Notes under the pieces: generated by a model | Seen by the model: only the letters and a program-made list of their open reading frames with translations | The model's database searches: none | Told to the model about the DNA's origin: nothing | Part shown: one piece after another, positions 46,874 through 58,740 of the stretch | Layout: every line of letters begins with the position of its first letter | Position numbering within the stretch: position 1 is the first letter of the stretch | Program-made: the position numbers and the translations under genes | Assembly (NCBI GenBank): GCA_963969595.1 | Contig: OZ018411.1 | Span: forward strand, 23,124,545-23,188,544 | Source of the DNA: Neckera pumila | Lineage: Eukaryota; Streptophyta; Bryopsida; Hypnales; Neckeraceae | Length of the DNA: 64,000 nucleotides | Reading direction: 5' to 3'

Positions 46874-47687
46874 CAGTGGAACCTCTCTAAGTCGTTCTCC
46901 TGTAAGCATATAAACCTCTCTAAAATAATAGGGCCAAGCAGTCTCGGCTTGGAAATATAATAACTGGTAACAATGAATGAGAGCCGGCCAAGGAAATTGT
47001 GGTGGGCCTAAACCCTGTCAAAAAAGATAAACTATCAAGCTTCTTGATTATAACACAAAGGTCCCTTGCCTAAAGATGTGGCATTTGTACCACCATGGCA
47101 ACTTCCTATGTACCACTATGACAACTTCCTATGTACCACTAAGGTAAACCAGCCCATTGTGGTCAGAATTAGGAGTCTACCCTCATGTTGTTGCTGAAAA
47201 TTTTCAAATGTTTTTCCACACAAAGACAAGTGTGAGAGAGAGTGAGGACATTTGAAATTATATTTTTTGGACCAAATATGAATTAGTTCTGAATTTCTGA
47301 AGTGATCTGTCCAAAAGAGACAGTAGACTACCCTATAACCAACAAAAAGTGTATCCAATATGCTCTTCTTAATCACCTAAAGTGGTCACAATAATTTCTA
47401 ATGTAGAAGGCCATAAAAAGTCACTTCCTACAATGATTTACACTGAAAAAGCAAGTATTCCTAATGAGGTCACTAATCACTCCATTGATGTCAGGTTAGA
47501 CATTGATTGTGGCCAAAAAAACTGTCATGGGGTCATTAGGTGTCCACTATGGGTCATCTGACCACAATGGGCTCGTCTACCTTATGGCAACTTCCTGTGA
47601 ACTGCAGACCTTCTCATACACAATGAATCTCTCTAAACTAATACTGCCAGGCGGTCCCGGCCCTATCAGGTTAGAGAAGTTCTACTA
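46874..47687. mobile_element. Pogo/Emigrant-like (Tc1-mariner) non-autonomous element
   Basis: CAGTGGAACCTCTCTAA on the left and TTAGAGAAGTTCTACTA on the right are inverted ends similar to the CAGTARAACCTC ends of plant pogo-like MITEs. TA dinucleotides flank them (46872-46873, 47688-47689). Subterminal ACCTCTCTAAA words are repeated. The element is 814 bp with no transposase. A short direct repeat, CAACTTCCTATGTACCACTA, lies near 47100-47140. Confidence 0.6.
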
Positions 47688-47689
47688 TA

Positions 47690-48490
47690 CCATTATATTT
47701 AGTACATCACTCATTACTACATGATTGAGTCCCCTGGATGGAAATTGAGATGACAGTAAAAAAAAACATTAAAATGTGCTGACTTGCCAAGTTTTGGCCA
47801 AATGAGCGGTACACATGTATTTTGCTCGGTTTTTTAAATTTATTTTTAAACAAATGAAACAAAATGTCATTGCAAAAGGAACTTGCTCGGTTTTTGACAC
47901 TATGTTGGTGCATGAAAGGACTTTGATGAACACTGGGAGCATCTTCTTCATCAATTTCTGGACTAGCCTGCTTCAATAAGAGCCTCCTCCTATACTTCGC
48001 TCCTTTCATTCACCCACTTGCGGGACTCCAGGGTGGCGTGATTGGGGCCGTCACGGGAGGCCCAACTCCCGGATGGCTGCTGCGCTTACAAATGGTTACG
48101 TATTGGTGCCCCTTTTTCTGTCAGGGTGACGCACTGCGCAGGACATTAAGTGTCACTTTCTCTGTGAGGGTGACTTACTGCTGTTTCTCATTGCCTCACA
48201 GATGCAAACTCATCAATTCACTGCTGACTGAATGTGCCTATATAACACTACATTAACATTGTAAGGGTCATATTCCTGCAACACTCAAAAAGCCAATTCC
48301 AAAAGATCACGTTCTCTATTTAAATGACCACTTGAAGTATCAACCGTCTGTGAGAACTACTGTAGTGCACCCTTGCTATAGAATGGGAGCCAACAAGCAG
48401 TGCCATTAGCATACTCACTGACTGTCTTGCCATATTGTTTGAGCAACAGTGTGGGCTTGGTCCCATTTGAACTAGAACTGAAGTCCTGTG
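47690..48490. other. Spacer, nothing recognised
   Basis: Overlapping ORFs near 47707-48009 are antisense to one another or low in information. No gene is supported. Confidence 0.35.
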
Positions 48491-49140
48491 TCTGTGAATT
48501 CTGAGTACTTCCGGAACATCACTTGTTCACTGCCATCGATCTTCACGGCCATGGTGACCACGATGATGCCTTCTGGAGGTTGGAGTGTAAGCTTCTCTCT
48601 TCTCTACTTTCCAAGCAATCTCATGCAGGCTGCTCTCCCGTTTTGAGTATTGGTATCAGTTGAGTCTCAAAATGTTTGCTCAAAGCAGTTAGTATGCTCC
48701 ACAGATTGCATGTGTCGTTATCGGTTAAATCTCAAAAATTTGCTCAAACTAGATCTACACTACGCGCAACCATGTGAACGTGTAACCATATGAATGTGTG
48801 GATATCTGTCTGTGAATTCCAGAGCATGACTTCTTCACTTCTAGCTATTCAAATTGACCAAGCCTGACTATCAATTTTCACAGCCATGGTGACCACGATG
48901 ATGCCTTCTGGAGGTTGGAGTGTAAGCTTCTCTTCTCTGCTTTCCAAGCAATCTCATGCAGGCTCTCCCTTTTGAGTATGGATATCAGTTTAGTCTCAAA
49001 ATGTTTGCTCAACCAAGATACTATAATATGCACAACCAAGATGCGAGATTAGTCTCACAATTTTTCTCAAAGTGTAGTTGTATCGGTTAAATCTCAAAAA
49101 TTTGCTCAAACTAGATCTACATTGGTATGTACCACCATTT
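48491..49140. repeat. Tandem duplication (about 335-360 bp) just upstream of the P450 gene
   Basis: ATGGTGACCACGATGATGCC occurs at 48551 and 48886, TCGGTTAAATCTCAAAAATT at 48720 and 49083, and TGAATGTGTGGATATC at 48791 and 49140. The spacing of 335-362 bp shows a diverged tandem pair ending 75 bp before the P450 start codon, so promoter sequence may be duplicated. Confidence 0.8.
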
Positions 49141-49214
49141 GAATGTGTGGATATCAGTGGATTCTCAATGAAAATGTTGGCTCCAATTATCAATTACTGT
49201 GCACAACCACGTAC

Positions 49215-51968
49215 ATGAATATTTGTGGGGATGGTGCGGTGCAGGTTGTGAGTGCAGTGGTGCTCGGCATTCTTCTGCTTGCCAAGTTGCTCACAAGCAG
49301 GAAACACAAGAATTTACCTCCCGGCCCACGGGGTCTCCCTATAATTGGTTCGGTGCACTTGTTGGGCAAATTCCCACAACAGGATTTGACCAAACTAGCC
49401 GAGACTTATGGCCCACTCATGTCCCTACGGTTGGGGCCAAGGCTAGTTGTGGTGGCTACCTCCCCTGCGGCGGCGGAGGTGATTCTCAAGATTCAAGGCT
49501 CCAATTTCGCAAACCGAATGGCAACTTCTGTTTCGGATGTGCTTGCTCCTGGAGGTACTTAAATTGCTTCCTCTTCCTCCCCTTCGGATATAGATTCAAA
49601 CTTGTTTATGACAACGTTGAATGTAATGTGAACGTATATCCTCATTATGAGAAGTAACATACAAGCCATGGAGGCGGTGAGGGTATGAGGAATGTTATTC
49701 CTATAATAAGGCTCCAATTTCATAGTGTTGGATATAACTTCAATGATTAGGCTAAATGGATAAATTAGTAAATAATGCTAGACCAACCTAAAATTGTAGA
49801 AAATTACATACCTCTTCTTACTCAATGAGTGATTGCCACTTGTACAAAAGCTTGATTGTGTAGAATGCTTAAGATGGTTAGTAGTAGAATAGTAGAGTTC
49901 AAGAAAATTATGGTATGCACATGTATAAAATAAACACTAATGACAATTGAGCACAATTCATAATTTATTTCTAAACATGAATTATTTTCATTTGATCTCA
50001 TTGGCAACTATAAGAAGATTCTAATGTACTTTAGGATGCATTACAAAGACAATGTATGAATAAAAAATTAATTTTCAAGATGATGTCTCTAGGTGTACCA
50101 AAACTTCAAGAGAAGGCCTTCATAGAATTTCATATTTTGATAGTATATATCTTGAGTATGAATATCTAGTTTTCTTTTATCTTGTCTTTTATAGTTTTTG
50201 ATTCAAATGTAGATATCACATTTGTGGTAGTGCTCAGAATGCCATATGTACATACCTCAATGCCATTTCAATTGTCTAACTGACATCTCAAATAAAAAAT
50301 ACTACAGTTTCTTGAGCTTTAGGCATTTGAAAGTCCTTCATGTTTGAACTTGAATTGAAAGTCATTTCATTTTAGTTCTTTTCCATTCCATTCCATTTTT
50401 GTAGCTTCAACACTCATTTCTTAACAATTGTGACCATATTTGATATCAGATATAGTCTTCTCATCAGACTCACCCATGAGAGTGCACTTGAAGAAGATAC
50501 TACACATTCAACTCAGCACCAGCAAACAACTTCAACTATCAACAAATCTTCGAATGGAAGAAATTGCTCATGTTATGCGTGTAATTCCCCAAGATGGTGT
50601 CACAGTGGTATCTGTGAGGAGCCATATTGGAATGGCCATTACAAACATCATGTCACGCATGATTCTCAAAAGGCGTTTCATTGATGTGGCTTCAACTAAA
50701 GTACACGATGAACAAGAACTTGAGCAAGTGAGCAATTTTGGAAAACTTTTGACAGAAATGACCAAGTATGCAGAGATGATAAATCCAGGAGACTTCATCC
50801 CTGCATTCAAGTGGATGGACATCTTTGGACTTGAAAGACAAATGCGAGAATTGAGAGTCAAAATGGACGCTTTTATGTCTCCAATCATATCTGAGCATGT
50901 TGTGCAGCGGAAGAGTGGTTCCATTTTTGTGAAGGATATGGTAGATGTCGTCTTAGACCAAATGGAAGATGAAACATTGCAATTTGACATCACCAATGAT
51001 CACCTCAATAGTACATTGTGGGTAAGGGTGCTATTCCTTTTAATCAAGTAGAGGTTAATAAGAGCTTATGTATTTTTTTTATTTTTAAATCAAAGACTTT
51101 GAATTTTTGAAGTTAAGGAGTGAATGATAGTCATAAGGGTACCACTTAGAGGTATTTTGATTTTGACATTGATGAAAAACCTATTTGTTAGAAAATTATA
51201 TGACAAAATTCACACATTAAAGTTCTATGCTCTTATCAAAGTTTGAAAATTATATTGCTAATCTCAAGTCTTCAAGTTCATCTTTCAAATAGGTTTAAGT
51301 AATACATTTCTAATTTTACTTTTTCTTTTGAAAAATAGAATGCTGTCGCAGGAAGTATGAGTACTACTATCGATACAATAGAATGGGCAATTGCAGAATG
51401 CATTCGCAATCCCATTGTGATGAAGAAGGTGCAAGGAGAGCTTGACATTGTTGTTGGCAAGTCTCGAAGAGTGGAAGAAGCAGATGTTCCTAACCTCAAG
51501 TATTTACAAGCCGTCGTCAAAGAAAACTTTCGCCTTCACCCAGTAGCCCCAATATTAATCCCTCATTTGAGTGAAAAAGCTTGCAAGGTTTTGGGATATG
51601 ATATACCAGAAAAAACACTAGTTTTTGTGAATGCTGCAGCAATTGCTCGTGATCCAAAGACGTGGAAGGATCCTATGACTTTCAAGCCTGAAAGATTTTT
51701 GGATGGGATGCCTCATGCTCACATGCAAGTTGAAGGCCAAAATTTTGAATTGCTACCGTTTGGAGCCGGGCGGAGACAATGTCCAGCCATCATGCTAGCT
51801 TCAACATTGGTTCAGATTATGGTTGCAAGGTTTATGCAATCCTTTGATTGGTCTCTTCCTAATGGTTTGCAATGTATAGATTTAGATATGTCAGAAGCTG
51901 AGGGGATGGTGAATGTGCTAGCTCACCCTTTGGTTGCCATTCCAAAGGCTCGTTTATCGATTCCTTAA
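49215..51968 (+). CDS. Cytochrome P450, A-type (CYP71 clan), three exons
   Basis: Exons are 49215-49554, 50450-51021 and 51339-51968 (TAA), joined by GT-AG introns in phases 1 and 0, giving 513 residues, the normal length. An N-terminal anchor (VVSAVVLGILLLAKLL) directs it to the ER membrane; the proline hinge PPGPRG is at 35-40. ENFR (366-369, the ExxR motif), PERF (421-424) and the haem loop FGAGRRQCPA (445-454, Cys452) are intact. Two core motifs differ: the C-helix WxxxR is R124-x-x-x-K128, and the I-helix reads AGSMST (308-313), without the usual acid and threonine. Substrate is unknown. The ATG at 49215 is preferred over the in-frame ATG at 49143 because the anchor follows it directly. 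A-type P450s usually act in specialised metabolism with an NADPH-P450 reductase. It is either a divergent functional enzyme or in early decay. Confidence 0.9.
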
Positions 51969-53126
51969 ATTAGCTCCTTTGAAATAGTTGTTTCTACATA
52001 GGATATTATTTACAATTTCTTTGCAAGTATTGCATTTTGTATAGATATGCACTAAATACTATTTCATAAATATGTAATAATCATGTTCATTTTGTAGTTT
52101 GAAGTTGTTTTGATTCATATTATGCATAACTATATATGTTGCTCATATCTTGAATTTTTGATATTTTAGTATATGAGTTTTTTGGAATCTTCATTTTGAC
52201 ATAAAACATGGGACTATAAATATGCACTTGTATTTATAATCATAGCTATGTTACATATATAGAGAACAAATTTGCACGACACCTCCTTAATATTTTAATT
52301 CCATAGGTTAAGGCCTCCCCAAGAGAACCACTATGACGGGAGTAAAGTGGGTCATTATATGGGGTCTTTGCAAGGAAGATGTCTTTGCAGACATTCACAA
52401 CTTGGATCATTGCATCAAGCACTTGAACCAGTAGTTGAACCGGTAGTTGGTAACCTTCGGGTTTTGCTTCTTTTATATTATTTTAAGTGACCCTGTTAGT
52501 AAGATTTATCACGCATTTACATTGTTCTTTTTGTACGTTTTTGGATTTCTCCTCAGTGTGCTTGATCTTTAATCTTTCAAAATTTCAAGACTTTTTTATA
52601 TTCGAAATTTAGCATTTCTGAGGATGCCTGTGTTTTTGGATCCTTTGAAGATGGTTTAATTCTGGGACAGGTATGGATGGCGAAGACTGTAACTGAATGT
52701 TTGGAATGATCCAGCAAAGGACATTGAGTAACTTACCGTGACACCACCAATGACACAAGACAAGGGTTTGCAGTGGCTGAGACCTTGTCAAGTCTATTTG
52801 CTAATATTAGATTTTTCAATGAATACTGGTATATGATTAAGTACCCTTCAGTGCAATGCCCCAAAGCGATAGTGTAACTGCACCTAAAATGGACCACTCG
52901 TCAAAATTCATCCCTATTTTTAAGGGAAATTGAGTAGGGAGGATACCCAAAATGATGTGCATTACACTTGCCCTTATAGTGCACATCATTAGTGTGCAGC
53001 TCTATTTTTAGTAGTGTGGAGGTGGCACCCTTACAAGTGGTTGATTTTGGGTACACTTTATGCTGTTTTAACTTCTTCTTGATGACATGTTATGATACCA
53101 CTAGTTTAATTCCTTCATGTGCATCA
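51969..53126. other. P450 3' flank and spacer
   Basis: This probably begins with the 3' UTR. A small perfect inverted repeat, AATGATGTGCA / TGCACATCATT, lies at 52951-52990. No gene is supported. Confidence 0.4.
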
Positions 53127-53400
53127 CATTAGAAGAGATTGGAGGGCATTGGAGGGTCGTTTCAGGCCCGTTCTCCAATCTGGCCAAATTTGTGAAAATC
53201 CGGTACGGGCTTTCAAAAAAAAAGAAGAAGAGAAAATTCTCTCCCAAATATCATTTCAGGCCAAAATTTATTTATTTTACTTTTTTGAAAATGACGTGGC
53301 ACTCTCTCAACCACATTAGCCAGCAGCTTTCCTGCATTCCCGCAGTCTGGGAATGTAGGATAACTCGCGGTCTCTTGGAGGCCTCAAATCTCTTCTAATG
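53127..53400. mobile_element. MITE-like element with 20-bp inverted ends (274 bp)
   Basis: CATTAGAAGAGATTGGAGG at the left and CCTCAAATCTCTTCTAATG at the right are near-perfect inverted repeats. A related end (GAGGCCTGAAATTTCCTCTA) occurs at about 57520-57545. No clear target duplication, so the superfamily is unassigned. Confidence 0.6.
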
Positions 53401-54355
53401 AATGGATTTTGGCATCACCTACATGACACTTTTAGCACCCTACACCTTGCATCTTTGAAAATTTATAACTAATTCATAATGCATCCAAAAATTATAAAAC
53501 CACGTGTATTTTGGTTCATAGTCCTTCACCAATATATAAAAATTGTAGTTCATTTCTAAAGCATATTGGTCATGCTATAGGGCTTCTTTGTGCAATTTTA
53601 GGTGTAGTTACCTTATTGTCTCTCTTATACTAGCTCTATTCCACCCTATGTTGATCCAAAAATTGCTTATTACGAGGCTAAAAGTATGGTTGCATTGACA
53701 CTAATTCAATTCAGTGCCTTGGAGACTAAATTGTAGATGGCTCTGCATGGCTCATCTTTGGGTTGTTAGAGCATTTGCATTGTAGTATAGAATAGATGGC
53801 CGGAAAGCAAATGGCCTGGGCCGGGCTATTTTTTCTACGACACCTTGTGCTCGCCAACGGAATAAAAGAGCCTTGGTACGGAATCCTCATGTGTTGTTCA
53901 TCACCCTTTTTGTACCCCCCAATTTGGGATTCACTGTTGAGATCTCACCATTTTAACAACTCATTAGACAAGCAATATGGTGGTAAGAATAGTATCCTTG
54001 ACTTGTGAATAGTAGCACACATATTTTGCTTCATAGTGGAGACTTGGCAAGTAGAATCAACAAAGAGATTTGTAGAACCCGTAATGAGACATTTGGTGAG
54101 TCAAGTTTTCCGTGTGAAGGTGACAATGCTCTTATGGTCACTCCTCCTCGACATTGAGAGGATCTTTAAGGTAAGGAAGAGAACCCATTTCTGACCACCC
54201 TCCATTACAGTAGTATAGGCTGCTCTATTTCGCACACAAGAAGATTATAGTAATCGTTTATGGTACAAGTTTCAAGCATAGTTGTGGCGCATCATAATTG
54301 GCTATCATCATCATCAATATTGATACCAAGTCTTGGTCGATTTTGTTTGCAGCCC
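53401..54355. other. Spacer, nothing firm
   Basis: GTTAGAGCATTTGCATTGTAG at about 53766 resembles one end of the PIF/Harbinger-type MITEs, but no partner end is seen. The ORF 53796-54008 has no recognised motif. Confidence 0.35.
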
Positions 54356-54780
54356 GTAGTTGGAAATAGGAAGGTCTATATGACCAGTATAGGTCAGATA
54401 TATATCTTCAGCTAAAAAATTTAGGATAATAATATTATGAGAAAAAAAATTGAATTTTTTTGGAATCCTTCCAAATTTTATTTCCGCACACAAGAAACTT
54501 TTTGCAGTCAAGAAATCCACACTCCAAATACACATATTTCCTTAAGAGGTTGGAAATAGGCCCTAAGCTTTTAGTTGACCCACTTCCAACCACGAAAGCA
54601 ATTACACGTATCTAGAACAAAGATTTCTTGATTGCAAAATTTTCCTGTGTGCGGAAATAGAATTTGGAAGGATTCCAAAATTTCCAATCTTTTTTTCACA
54701 AAACATAATTATCCTAAATTATTAGCTGTAGATATATAGTTGATCTATATTGGTTATATACTCTTCCTATTTCCAACCAC
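54356..54780. mobile_element. Large foldback element (about 165-bp arms)
   Basis: GTAGTTGGAAATAGGAAG on the left is mirrored by CTTCCTATTTCCAACCAC on the right. Long inner blocks such as GGAATCCTTCCAAA and TATTTCCGCACACA are also mirrored. The roughly 95-bp loop contains a further GGTTGGAAATAGG / CACTTCCAACC pair. There is no coding capacity. Confidence 0.75.
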
Positions 54781-55401
54781 AGGTTGGTTGCAAAATTGAT
54801 GAAGGGCTATGGCCAATCATCATGCACCACAACTACGCCATAATTGATCACTACTCACTTCTATTTGGACAGAAAGAAACAACCTAAGGTAGACAAGTCT
54901 ATTACCGCCTTGATTTGCAATCTGACATTTTGATATCAATTTGAAGAGGGGCAAATAATTTTCAGAGGTGTGCACTTGTTTCACAAATCGAATCAAAGTG
55001 GAATTTGGTGAATTTTTGAAGTGGGCTACCCTGAATTTACAAAACCGCCTATAGAGTAGAGTCATAAACGTCCTATTATCAACCTATAACCACCCTTCCA
55101 TGTATTTATTAGCACTTAAATATTGACCAATGAAAGATTAAAACATTATCCGTTGTGGCATTAATGCTTTGATTTTGTCATAAAAATGAATGGATTTAGA
55201 TGTCTTTGGTGGCAGAATTGGATTCAAATGTAGCCTAGCGGTTGGCAATTTTAGGCTACTCTATCTTATATAACTAAAATAGGGGATGATTAGAAATGGG
55301 TTGGCTACTTTATATAGCAGTATCTAGAGCTTGTAGAGATTGTTAAAAGTTCAATTAATGTGACCTTTTGCAAGTGTACTAACTATAAATATGAGATTCA
55401 C
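54781..55401. other. Spacer, nothing recognised
   Basis: AT-rich DNA between two inverted-repeat elements; no gene supported. Confidence 0.4.
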
Positions 55402-56160
55402 TTGTTGTACAGGGTCATTGCAAGAAACACCGTCCGGTTTTGGTCCATTTTGGCCTGTTTTCGGCCAGTACTCCAATACTCATGAGCTTTTGCATATGAA
55501 TTTTAAAAAATATATATAAAATAAGGACAATTAGAGAAAGACTAAAATTAGTATATCCCCAAAAATTTCAGATCTAAAAAAAATCTACGTCAAAAGTTAT
55601 TCACAAAAAAGAGTGAGCTTAAATTTTGAAGAAAATACATACTTTGACGTTTTAATTTGTAAAAAATAGGAAAAAAAATTCTCAAAGAATGTAAAAATAG
55701 ACCATTTGGGAAGACTTCATGGTGAAGAGATTTGACCAAAAAATTAATCTTGAAGTCATATAAAATGTTCAAAACTGTGCGCGCAAGAGAGCCCTCTTTG
55801 CATGGATGTAGACAACACAAAATAAAATAGTTTTAAATGCCCCTTGGTAGAAACATGAGTTCCTACTATGCAAATAGACCATAGAAATTTAAGCTCTAAA
55901 TCATTAAATTTGGATACTCCTTTTTACTCAAAACCCCTAAATTGCAAAACATGACAATTAGCTAAATTGAAATTTAAATATAAAATGATTTTCTAAAATT
56001 TCTGAAAAATATGAGATATGATTAGCCTCAAGACTAACATCTCCAATAAAAAATTCAACTTCATGCAAGTTATGCTTCAAAAGTTATTGCAAAAGAGAGC
56101 TTCCACAGAGTCCTTGTGACAATTCAACAGGACCAGTGTTTCTTGCAACGACCCTACAAA
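55402..56160. mobile_element. TIR element of about 750 bp, hAT-like ends
   Basis: ACAGGGTCATTGCAAGAAAC at 55409 is mirrored by GTTTCTTGCAACGACCCT to 56155, over about 23 bp. The CAGGG start suggests hAT, but a convincing 8-bp duplication is not visible. No transposase ORF is seen. Confidence 0.6.
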
Positions 56161-56231
56161 ATGATGTCAGATATGTGAAATTGTGAAAATATCGAGGCTA
56201 GAGACTAAGATGGGAAGACTGTCTGATCAGC

Positions 56232-56442
56232 TTAACCCCTAAAAGCCCATTGTCCCTTTGGGGGACAAATGGGATTTCATGGGCAGGTACCTACGGGCTG
56301 AATTTTTGTTGTGATTTTTCAAAATTGTTCTTGAAGATAGAAAACCTGCTAAGCTTCTTGGGAATATAATTTTTTTTTTCAATTGGTGCCACGGAAAAAA
56401 AGCTATGCCCAAATAAGCTCAAAACATGGGACGGGGGGCAAC

Positions 56443-56497
<55 letters not shown>

Positions 56498-56815
56498 TGT
56501 TTGTTCTTTTAAAAAATTATTATTTTTTTCTTATAGATTATATATTTTGTCTATCTAGAAAGCTTTGATTCATTTCATTTGAATTTTTAAAGAGAAAGTT
56601 ATGGACAACCTTGTTTTTCGGGCACTTAGAGCATCTTCCCAAAAAAATAATTTGTAGGATTCATTTTTTAATGCAATTTTTACAATTTTTCAAAAAGAAA
56701 AGCTCCACAAATTTTTGTTTTTCTGCTAGAATAATCTTATCATTGGATTTTATGCTTTTTAATTCCATATAAAAGATATTAATATTTTAGACTTTCCTTG
56801 TATCTCGTACCTATC
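56232..56815 (+). mobile_element. TTAA-type element, type A, 3'-truncated
   Basis: It starts TTAACCCCTAAAAGCCCATTG and follows the type A reference (38200-39069) to about 56815, where unrelated sequence begins. A (TA)n microsatellite of about 46 bp lies inside it at 56448-56494, where the reference copy has a T-run. Confidence 0.72.
56448..56494. repeat. (TA)n microsatellite
   Basis: About 23 uninterrupted TA repeats within the truncated type A element. Confidence 0.95.
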
Positions 56816-58740
56816 AAATTTCAGGATACCTTGGAGGACTGTGGAGCAGCCTTCCGAAGGCCTAAAATTTTCTCTATGGAGGTGCTTTCAAAATGGGCCA
56901 AAACTGCCAACTATTTGAGTAATTTATTTGTTCATTTCTTCTTGAGATTGGATAGAATGTAATCATAGAATCTTAAATTTAACACTGAAATTGAGCACCT
57001 CAATAATTTCAGATTATGTGACCGCACGATTGAAGTTTTTCTTGGGTCAATGGAAATACAGGCAACGCACTTTGAAGGAGCATATATTTGTGAGAATATT
57101 TAAAATGATGCCTTTTTGTGCTCAATGAAAGATAAGAGAGCCAACCAGGCATCAATACCCAACCTGTAGGTTGCAATTATTTCCAACCAAGGTTGGAACA
57201 GGTTTCCAACCAAGGTTTGCATTAGAGAAAATTTTGGCCCTAAAGAGGGCTGTCCGAAGTTGACATGCCATGCTATTCTTTGCATGGCCAATCAACTTCA
57301 AAAATGATCTTGGTGAGCAATCAGAGTCTCTGACTACTCGCTGGAGCAGTTAAGTTTCGCAGCATTTTTTTATTTTAATTTTTTTTAATTCGGAATTTTG
57401 GGTTCCTGTGCCTCTGCTGCTGCAGTTTTAGCAGGGCAAAAATAGGGAAAAAAAGATTTTTTGAGCAAAATAAAAGCAAATGTCAATGTACCTTGGAGGG
57501 CTGTGGAGCAGTCCTCTAGAGGCCTGAAATTTCCTCTAATGGAATGTGATTTTTTCTCCTTTGCAAGGTTGGAACTTTAAAGTTATGACATTTGTCTTGA
57601 TGTAGTGAGCAAAAAATAGGAAGTGATGAGTGGAATGATCAAAATTGGAATGATTGGAATTGGAAGACTCTATAGATTGGATATGGATTGAGGCCATCTA
57701 TTGACTTCCAAAATTTATAGTAATTTGAATTTAAAGAAAAAATCATGAAAAAAATAGCAATGCTTGTCATTTCTACCTTTCTACAAGGCAATAAAATTAC
57801 ATTGCCTTCTACTGCTCCAAAATATGCACAGAATCACTTGTGGTCGACTATGGGTGGTTCTACTATACAATTTCATAACTTACTATTCCAATAATTTTAC
57901 AATTCATGGTCAAGCTTGCAATGCACGGTGGTCATTGAAATTTGAGTAGTATTTGCAAGATGAAAAAGAATGGGACACTTGTCTTCTTCTTGAACTCCTT
58001 GAATCTGCCCTTTTGAGGTAAAATATAATAGATCATCATGAATATCAATTATGGTACTAAAAATCTGTCGATGAGAAATTGATTACAAATTGAGCTTAAA
58101 AGGTAAGAGGTCCATAAATTTCCCATTTAAGAGCTGAAATTGAATTTTGAGGAGGTGAAACTTCTTAAAATAATTTTTAGGAAATTCTCCTTGAAAGACG
58201 AATAGAATTAGTATCTAATCTAGGTTGTTTCATAATTTTGGAGCTTTGTAGGATTAGATATGAATTTTTGGACTTCAAAGCACTAAATGGTTAAGAAACC
58301 CCCTAATTGTGAACTCTAAACCCTATACCAAATTTTGTAATTGCAAGTAGTGCAAAAAAATTGAACCAATATAGCATATGACATATTCATGTCAATTAGG
58401 AATTATAATTAATGTATGCCCCCTTCTTAATGGTTCAAATTATAAAATTATATAATGATAGACCTCAGAATAATCAATGAACAAAAAGTAATACCCCCAT
58501 TTAAATACCTAGTGTTTGCACCTATATCCTTATTTTTTTCAAGGAGTGCACCCCCCGAGAATCAAGGGCAATGATTGGCTCTTGTAATAAAGACTGATGA
58601 TTTTTTTCTTGATTCAATCAATGGCAAAAACATTCTAGTTAAGGACCACCTCATATCCATTCAATAGCTTTTTATAGGGTCAATTTCATGAGGATGATTG
58701 GTTTTAGAACAAACTACCTTACACGAATGGATTTACGCTC
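56816..58740. repeat. Spacer made of old dispersed repeats
   Basis: ACCTTGGAGG-CTGTGGAGCAG occurs at about 56830 and again near 57490. 57600-58290 is the MITE-free relative of 4655-6500, and 58565-58725 resembles 40410-40560. Short ORFs here have no motifs. Confidence 0.5.
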
